Part shown: positions 59,100 through 64,000 of the stretch, piece by piece | Position numbering within the stretch: the stretch's first letter is position 1 | Layout of the letters: every line of letters starts with the position of its first letter | DNA from: Microbacterium sp. 4R-513 | Lineage (GTDB): Bacteria > Actinomycetota > Actinomycetes > Actinomycetales > Microbacteriaceae | Reading direction: 5' to 3' | DNA: 64,000 nt | Assembly (NCBI RefSeq): GCF_011046485.1 | Contig: NZ_CP049256.1 | Location: 1,922,001-1,986,000 of the forward strand | The notes under the pieces: model-generated | Told to the model about the DNA's origin: nothing | The model's input: only the letters and a program-made list of their open reading frames with translations | The model's database searches: none | Position numbers and translations under genes: made by a program

Positions 59100-59801
59100 A
59101 TGCCTCACACCCACGTGGTCACGGGAGCCGGGTCCGGCATCGGCGCGGCCATCGCCCGGCGACTCGCCGATCGCGGTGATCGGCTCATCCTCGTCGCCCG
59201 CGACGCGCTACGAGCCGCCGAGCTCGCCGAGCAGTTCGGGGCATCCGCGAGCGTCGCGGCCGATCTGCGGCATCCCGAGTCCCTCGCCGCCGCCTTCGCG
59301 AACGCCGGACTGCCCGACGAGATCGACTCGGTCGTGCACGCCGCCGGCGTCGTGGACCTCGGGGCGGTGGCCGAGCTCCCGGTCGAGGCGTGGTCGTCGC
59401 AGCTGGCCGTCAATCTCGTCTCGGCGGCCGAGATCACACGCCTGCTTCTGCCGGCGCTCCGGGCGGCTCGTGGGCAGGTCGTCTTCCTCAACTCCGGTGC
59501 GGGCCTGACGGCTCATCCGTCATGGGCCGCGTACGCGGCCTCGAAGCACGGTCTGAAGGCGCTCGCCGACGCCCTCCGCGGTGAGGAGGCGCCGCACGGG
59601 GTGCGCGTCACGACGGTGTACCCCGGCCGTGCTGCGACGCCGATGCAGGCCAAGGTGCACGAGCAGGAGGGGCAGGAGTACGACCCCTCGCGGTTCATCG
59701 ATCCGGAGTCGGTCGCGACGGCGGTCCTGACGGCACTCGATCTGCCCCGTGACGCCGTCATCAGCGACCTGACGGTGCGCCCCGGGCCTCGGCCGAAGTA
59801 G
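59100..59801 (+). CDS. Short-chain dehydrogenase/reductase (1)
   Basis: A 233-residue classical SDR. The cofactor motif TGAGSGIG (about 8-15), AAG in VVHAAGVVD, the catalytic Ser in FLNSGAG (about 133-137) and YAASK (about 145-149) are intact. ARDALRAAEL after the second strand suggests an Arg that would favour NADP. The substrate is unknown. The TOPRIM gene follows after 9 bp and is probably cotranscribed. Confidence 0.88.
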   Translation: MPHTHVVTGAGSGIGAAIARRLADRGDRLILVARDALRAAELAEQFGASASVAADLRHPESLAAAFANAGLPDEIDSVVHAAGVVDLGAVAELPVEAWSSQLAVNLVSAAEITRLLLPALRAARGQVVFLNSGAGLTAHPSWAAYAASKHGLKALADALRGEEAPHGVRVTTVYPGRAATPMQAKVHEQEGQEYDPSRFIDPESVATAVLTALDLPRDAVISDLTVRPGPRPK

Positions 59802-59810
59802 GTTCCCGCG

Positions 59811-60290
59811 ATGACCGTCGTCCTCGTCGAGGGCGAGAGCGATCGGGTCGCTCTCGAGGTCATCGCACGCCGCACGGGATCCGTCGTTCCGACCGTGCTC
59901 GCGGTGGGCGGGTCGAAGGGCGCGCGGCGGGCCGCCGCAGAGCTTCCGTACGGCTCGATCGTCGGTCTCGTGGACGCGCCAGAGCGGGCCGATTTCGAGC
60001 GGGTGCTCGAGGTCGTCTTCGTGTGCGATCCCGACCTCGAGGGCGAGTTCGTGCGCGCGCTCGGAGTCGCGGGTGTCGAGGCGGTGATCGCCGCACAGGG
60101 CGAGCTCGAGTCGTTCCGTCGACTGCAGCGCCAGCCGTTCCAACGCGGCCGCCCCGTCGAGGCGCAGCTCGCGCGCTTCTTCGGCGGCCGCAGCGGCAAC
60201 AAGAGCCGCTACGCCCGGCTCCTCGCCGAGTCGGTCCCGCTCGATCGCATCCCCGCGCCGATCACGGGGGTCCTGGACGCCAGCCGTTGA
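59811..60290 (+). CDS. Stand-alone TOPRIM-domain protein
   Basis: A 159-residue protein consisting of one TOPRIM fold related to the C-terminal domain of OLD-family nucleases. The acidic residues are Glu7 in VEGESDR, Asp55 in GLVDAPE and Asp75 in FVCDPDLEGEFVRALG. QGELESFRRLQRQPFQRGRP and the basic GRSGNKSRYARLL are conserved features of the actinobacterial stand-alone family. No ATPase domain is attached and none is encoded nearby. Its nucleotidyl-transfer or nuclease activity is unproven. It follows an SDR gene by 9 bp. Confidence 0.8.
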   Translation: MTVVLVEGESDRVALEVIARRTGSVVPTVLAVGGSKGARRAAAELPYGSIVGLVDAPERADFERVLEVVFVCDPDLEGEFVRALGVAGVEAVIAAQGELESFRRLQRQPFQRGRPVEAQLARFFGGRSGNKSRYARLLAESVPLDRIPAPITGVLDASR

Positions 60291-60352
60291 GGCCTCATGC
60301 GCGAGGCTCATCGCGGGATCGCGCGTACCGCCCCCCGGCCGGATCAGCGCAC

Positions 60353-60381
60353 GTCGCCGGGCCGCTCAGCCGGACGGCGAC
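60353..60381 (-). terminator. Possible terminator after SDR (2)
   Basis: GTCGCCG (60353-60359) and CGGCGAC (60375-60381) pair around a 15-nt loop directly after the minus-strand stop. The stem is short and there is no U-tract, so confidence is modest. Confidence 0.4.
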
Positions 60382-61140
60382 CTATTCCGGTGCCCGAAGG
60401 CGGAGGCTCGCCATGCCGCCGTCGACCGCGAGCGCCGTCCCGGCGGTCGACCCGGAGGCGGGGCTCGCGAGGTAGGCGATGGCGAGGGCGACCTCGTGCG
60501 GCGAGACGAGGCGGCCGTGGGGCTGGCGCGCCTCCAGGGCGGCACGCTCGGCGGCCGGGTCGTCGGCCGCGTCGAGGAGCCGCTGCACCCACGGTGTGGC
60601 AGCCGTTCCCGGGTTCACGCAGTTGACGCGGACCCCTTCCCGCAGGTGGTCGGCGGCCATGGCGAGGGTGAGCGACTGCAGCGCGCCCTTCGTCGCCGAG
60701 TACAGCGCCCGCTGCGGCAGCCCGGTCGTCGCGGCGACCGACGCCACGTTGACGATCGCGGCGGAGGGCGACCGGCGCAGGTGCGGCAGGGCGGCCCGCG
60801 ACACGCGGACGGCTCCCAGCACATTGACGTCGTAGACGCGGTGCCACTCCTCGTCCGAATTGCGCGAGACATCGCCTTGCGCGCCGATGCCGGCGTTGTT
60901 GACCACGATGTCGAGGCGGCCGAGGGCGTCGACGACCCGAGCGACGCCCGCCCGCACGCTCTCGTCGGACGATACATCGGCTCCGATCCGGAGGACGCCC
61001 TCGGGGGCGCCGGCGGGATCGAGGTCGAACACCGCCACCCGCGCGCCCCGGTCCAGGAGGACCCGCGCGACTTCGGCCCCGATGCCCGACGCGCCGCCGG
61101 TGATGATCGCGACGAGCCCGTCGAATTCGCCGGCGGTCAT
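60382..61140 (-). CDS. Short-chain dehydrogenase/reductase (2), deoxy-sugar-acid dehydrogenase-like
   Basis: A 252-residue classical SDR: TGGASGIGAEVAR cofactor motif (about 14-26), an Asp in VFDLDP that favours NAD, NNAG in IVVNNAGIG, and the catalytic Ser-Tyr-Lys in NVASVAATTGLPQRALYSATKGA. The ATG at 61140 overlaps the stop of the FAH-family gene, so the two are translationally coupled. SDR plus FAH pairs occur in the non-phosphorylating L-fucose/L-rhamnose route, where the SDR oxidises 2-keto-3-deoxy-L-fuconate and the FAH enzyme cleaves the diketo acid. That pairing is the best functional guess. Confidence 0.8.
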   Translation of the reverse strand: MTAGEFDGLVAIITGGASGIGAEVARVLLDRGARVAVFDLDPAGAPEGVLRIGADVSSDESVRAGVARVVDALGRLDIVVNNAGIGAQGDVSRNSDEEWHRVYDVNVLGAVRVSRAALPHLRRSPSAAIVNVASVAATTGLPQRALYSATKGALQSLTLAMAADHLREGVRVNCVNPGTAATPWVQRLLDAADDPAAERAALEARQPHGRLVSPHEVALAIAYLASPASGSTAGTALAVDGGMASLRLRAPE

Positions 61141-61997
61141 CGGACGCCTCCGAACCCGACGAACTCCTGACGCTGCCGCCCGAGGCCGTCGATCTCGAGC
61201 TCGACGACATCGCCGGGGGCGAGATAGGGGAACCGGCCCGACAGCGCCACCCCTTCGGGCGTGCCGGTCAGTACGACGTCGCCCGGATCGAGCGTCATGA
61301 ACTGGCTGAGGTGATGGACGATGTAGGCGACGTCGAAGATCATGTCGGCGGTGCTGGAGTCCTGACGGGGCTCCCCGTTGACGAAGCTGCGCAGCCCGAG
61401 GCGGCTCGGGTCGATCTCGTCCGCCGTCACGAGCCACGGTCCCAGCGGGCTGAATCCCGGTGAGACCTTCCCTTTGCTCCACTGTCCGCCCGAGAGCTCG
61501 AGCTGGAACTCGCGCTCCGACACATCGTTCGCGATGAAGTAGCCCCCGACGTGGCCGAGCGCCTCCTCGGGGGTGGCCAGGTAGGAGGCGCGCGACCCGA
61601 TGACGACCCCGAGCTCGACCTCCCAGTCCGTCTTCGTGCTGTTCCTCGGAATCGTCACGGCGTCGTCGGGACCGACGACGGTGTTGGGCACCTTGAGGAA
61701 GATGACAGGCGCCGCGGGAGGCTGAACCCCGGACTCGGCGGCGTGGGCGGCGTAGTTGAGCCCGACGCAGACGAGGGCACCCGGTCGCGCGAGCGGAGCG
61801 CCGATACGGAGGCGGTCCGCATCCTCGACGAGCGGCAGCCGGCCGGCGGCCAGGGCTTCGGCGATGCGCCCGGGTGCTCCCGAGGTCCAGAATCCAGCAT
61901 CGATGTCGTCGACGAGCGAGGTGATGCTGAATGCCTGGTCGTCGACGAGGACGACCGGACGCTCCTGTCCCTCGGGTCCGAGCCTTGCGAACTTCAT
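61137..61997 (-). CDS. Fumarylacetoacetate hydrolase-family protein (diketo acid hydrolase-like)
   Basis: A 286-residue FAH-fold hydrolase. The signature VCVGLNYAAHAAESG (about 76-90), the metal ligands in KTDWEVELGVVIG (two Glu) and the Asp in FIANDVSEREFQ are visible, and VLTGTPEGVA (about 243-252) is intact. The ATG at 61997 has GGAAGGA upstream. Family members hydrolyse C-C bonds in beta-diketones or decarboxylate oxaloacetate. Coupling to an SDR suggests 2,4-diketo-3-deoxy-L-fuconate hydrolase, but oxaloacetate decarboxylase-like activity is an alternative. The 61998-62197 gap shows no further feature. Confidence 0.8.
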   Translation of the reverse strand: MKFARLGPEGQERPVVLVDDQAFSITSLVDDIDAGFWTSGAPGRIAEALAAGRLPLVEDADRLRIGAPLARPGALVCVGLNYAAHAAESGVQPPAAPVIFLKVPNTVVGPDDAVTIPRNSTKTDWEVELGVVIGSRASYLATPEEALGHVGGYFIANDVSEREFQLELSGGQWSKGKVSPGFSPLGPWLVTADEIDPSRLGLRSFVNGEPRQDSSTADMIFDVAYIVHHLSQFMTLDPGDVVLTGTPEGVALSGRFPYLAPGDVVELEIDGLGRQRQEFVGFGGVR

Positions 61998-62197
61998 GGG
62001 GTTCCTTCCGCCCGAGATCGATCTCTCACCAGTGCGATGATCCTGTGCGCTTACGTGGGAGCAGCGCGATCCCTCCATCTTGGTGGCGCAGCGGCCCCTC
62101 GTGCATTGCGCATCCCGCGGGACTGGGCCAGGATGACGCGATTCGCCGACCGTCGACCTCACCCGGCGGGGACGACGCGCGGACCGCGTACAGCGGT

Positions 62198-63076
62198 TCA
62201 GGGCTCCTCGTCGAGGAGTTCGCGAAGGTGTGCGGCCTCATGCTCCGCCATCCCGTACCCGTGCTGCGGCTGCGGGTAGGCGCCCGAGCGCACCTCAGCG
62301 GCATAGGCGCTGACGCCCTCGATCATGGCCGAGCGGAGGTCGGCATAGCGCTTCACGAACCGTGCGGGGTGTCCGTCGTAGATCCCGAGAAGATCGTGGA
62401 ACACGAGCACCTGGCCGTCCGTCGCGGCGCCGGCGCCGATGCCGATGACGGGGATCTGAAGCCGCGGCATGACAGCATCCGTCACCTCGCCGGGGATCGC
62501 CTCGAAGACGACGGCGAAGCAGCCGGCGTCCTGCAGGGCGAACGCGCTGCGGGCCACGGCGAGCGCGTCTTCGGCCGTGCGGCCCTGGGAGCGGTAGCCG
62601 CCGATCGCCACGGCCGTTTGCGGCGTCAGTCCGACGTGTCCCATGACGGGGATGCCGGCGGCGACGATGGCGCGCGCGCGATCGACGGTCGTTCCCCCGC
62701 GCTCGATCTTGACCGCATCGCAGCCCGTCTCCTTGACGAAGCGCTGGGCGGTCGCGACGGCCTGCTCGTCGGAGACCTCGTAGGAGCCGAACGGCAGATC
62801 GGCGACGAGGAGCGGCGTGGACAGCCCGCGGCGGACGGCTGAGGTCAGCACGAGCATCTCATCGACCGTGATCGGCACGGTGCTGTCGTACCCGAGCACG
62901 GTCATGGCCCCCGAGTCGCCGACGAGCACGATGTCGACGCCCGCCGCCTCGGCGATCTGCGCGCTCGGGTAGTCGTACGCGGTCACCATGACGATCGGCT
63001 CGTGCCGGGCCTTCTGCGCGGCGAGAGCCGCGAGCGTGACCGGCGGGCGCGCGCCCGCGGCGGGACGGGCGCTCAC
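62198..63076 (-). CDS. panB: PanB: 3-methyl-2-oxobutanoate hydroxymethyltransferase
   Basis: A 292-residue (beta/alpha)8 enzyme that makes ketopantoate from 2-oxoisovalerate and methylene-THF, the first committed step of pantothenate synthesis. Visible motifs are [34 protein letters not shown] (metal-binding Asp), [26 protein letters not shown] (catalytic Glu) and [20 protein letters not shown]. The GTG at 63076 overlaps the panD stop in a GTGA. It is the last gene of the panC-panD-panB operon. Confidence 0.95.
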   Translation of the reverse strand: MSARPAAGARPPVTLAALAAQKARHEPIVMVTAYDYPSAQIAEAAGVDIVLVGDSGAMTVLGYDSTVPITVDEMLVLTSAVRRGLSTPLLVADLPFGSYEVSDEQAVATAQRFVKETGCDAVKIERGGTTVDRARAIVAAGIPVMGHVGLTPQTAVAIGGYRSQGRTAEDALAVARSAFALQDAGCFAVVFEAIPGEVTDAVMPRLQIPVIGIGAGAATDGQVLVFHDLLGIYDGHPARFVKRYADLRSAMIEGVSAYAAEVRSGAYPQPQHGYGMAEHEAAHLRELLDEEP

Positions 63077-63468
63077 GTCGGCACCCCCGCGAAGCGCAGT
63101 TCCGCGACCGCCGCATCGACGTCGATGATCGCGTTGCTGCGGTCGACGTGAACCACCACCGGCGCGTACTTCTCGAGCTCCGCCGCGTCGTACTCGGCGT
63201 ACGAGATGACGATGATCGTGTCGCCGTGGTGGACGAGGCGCGCGGCGGCGCCGTTGACCCGGATCTCGCCCGTGCCCCTGACGCCCGCGATCGTGTACGT
63301 CTCGAAGCGTGCGCCGTTGTCGACGTCGACCACGTGCACCTGCTCGTGTTCGAGGATGTCGGACGCCTCGAGCAGGTCGGGGTCGATCGTGATCGAGCCG
63401 ACGTAGTTCAGGTCGCTGCCGGTCACGGTGGCACGGTGGATCTTGGACTTCAGCATGGTCCGTCGCAT
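63073..63468 (-). CDS. panD: PanD: aspartate 1-decarboxylase proenzyme
   Basis: A 131-residue pyruvoyl-dependent proenzyme that forms beta-alanine from aspartate. Self-cleavage occurs between Gly and Ser in [10 protein letters not shown], creating the pyruvoyl group. [16 protein letters not shown] and the later [23 protein letters not shown] are family blocks. The ATG at 63468 shares one base with the panC stop (TGATG). Beta-alanine made here feeds PanC; the pyrimidine catabolism genes at 29-34 kb could be a second source. Confidence 0.95.
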   Translation of the reverse strand: MRRTMLKSKIHRATVTGSDLNYVGSITIDPDLLEASDILEHEQVHVVDVDNGARFETYTIAGVRGTGEIRVNGAAARLVHHGDTIIVISYAEYDAAELEKYAPVVVHVDRSNAIIDVDAAVAELRFAGVPT

Positions 63469-64000
63469 CAGGGCGACACCTCCAGGGTCCGGTTGTCGAT
63501 GAGCCGTGCCGCGCCGACCCGGGCGGCGACGAGGAGGAGCGCCGTCGAGTCGATGCGGTCGAGTTCGCGCAGATCGTCGGTCGATCGCAATTCGACGTAC
63601 TCGGGCTGGATCGCGGATGCCTCGAGCTCGGCGCGTGCGACCGCGATGACGGCATCCCGATCCTTGCGCCCTGCCGCGACGAGCGCTTCCGCGGCGTCCA
63701 GTGCGCGGTTCAGCGCAGTGGCGCGCCGGCGCGCGTCCTGGTCGAGGTAGACGTTGCGGGAGCTCATGGCGAGACCGTCCGGCTCGCGCACGATCGGGCA
63801 GGCGACGATCCGCACAGGCATGTCGAGATCCCGCACGAGGCGTCGGACCACGAGCACCTGCTGCGCATCCTTCTGGCCGAAGTAGGCGGTGTCTGGCGCG
63901 ACGATCTGGAAGAGCTTGGTCACGACGGTGGCCACTCCGTCGAAGTGGTGAGGGCCGCGGCTCGCACCGTCGAGCACTTCCGTCACGCCGGCCACGTGGA
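63468..64000 (-). CDS. panC: PanC: pantothenate synthetase, N-terminal part outside window
   Basis: The visible 177 codons are the C-terminal portion of PanC, which joins pantoate and beta-alanine using ATP. Recognisable blocks are [35 protein letters not shown], then [23 protein letters not shown] (with the KMSKS-like SSRN element) and [10 protein letters not shown]. The N-terminal PTMGALHEGH region is missing because the gene runs off the end of the window; the reading frame is open to the edge. It is the first visible gene of the pan operon. Confidence 0.93.
   Translation of the reverse strand, partial: HVAGVTEVLDGASRGPHHFDGVATVVTKLFQIVAPDTAYFGQKDAQQVLVVRRLVRDLDMPVRIVACPIVREPDGLAMSSRNVYLDQDARRRATALNRALDAAEALVAAGRKDRDAVIAVARAELEASAIQPEYVELRSTDDLRELDRIDSTALLLVAARVGAARLIDNRTLEVSP

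Overview
The window reads as a piece of a chromosome from a high-GC actinobacterium, most likely Microbacteriaceae (Microbacterium-like). The reasons are the very GC-rich third codon positions, frequent GTG and TTG starts, 4-nt ATGA/GTGA gene overlaps, coenzyme F420 genes, an oleA-oleBC-oleD cluster with the actinobacterial OleB-OleC fusion, and a small MGCLYYG-type protein of a kind I associate with Microbacteriaceae. No rRNA, tRNA, CRISPR, IS element or phage gene was seen.

Layout. 1-11 kb: the 3' part of an M20 peptidase, a LacI regulator, two large secreted GH43 enzymes sharing a nearly identical 295-bp C-terminal module, a secreted CE1-like esterase and a second LacI gene. 11-22.5 kb: a LacI regulator divergent from a coupled four-gene sugar pathway (TIM barrel, DhaK-DhaL kinase, RpiB-type isomerase, 3-hydroxyacyl-CoA-dehydrogenase-like enzyme), then a CUT1 ABC importer without its own ATPase, a GH51 arabinofuranosidase and another LacI. 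Related palindromes with an ACGTTGT core lie in front of three of these units. 22.6-27.3 kb: long-chain olefin operon. 27.4-39.8 kb: F420 biosynthesis (cofE, cofD, fbiC, cofC) and fgd, interleaved with a reductive pyrimidine or hydantoin catabolism set, an LLM oxidoreductase and a BVMO-like flavoprotein. 39.7-44.5 kb: a secreted GH43, a PAS/GAF/GGDEF cyclase and small genes. 44.6-50.6 kb: a LacI regulator and a ChvE-GguA-GguB type sugar importer with a class II aldolase. 50.7-54.8 kb: an unusual two-gene operon of a duplicated beta-helix protein and an all-helical protein. 55-60.3 kb: small membrane, regulatory and stress genes. 60.4-64 kb: an SDR + FAH hydrolase pair and the panC-panD-panB operon, with panC cut by the window end.

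How it fits together. Much of the window serves plant-polysaccharide use: secreted GH43, GH51 and esterase activities release arabinose- or xylose-type sugars, two ABC systems import sugars, and several LacI repressors with visible operators control them. The F420 block is probably functional for cofactor use (a convincing fgd is present), but the CofH half of its FO synthase has lost all three radical-SAM cysteines. That is the most surprising observation here, together with the beta-helix/helical-protein operon, which matches nothing I can name.
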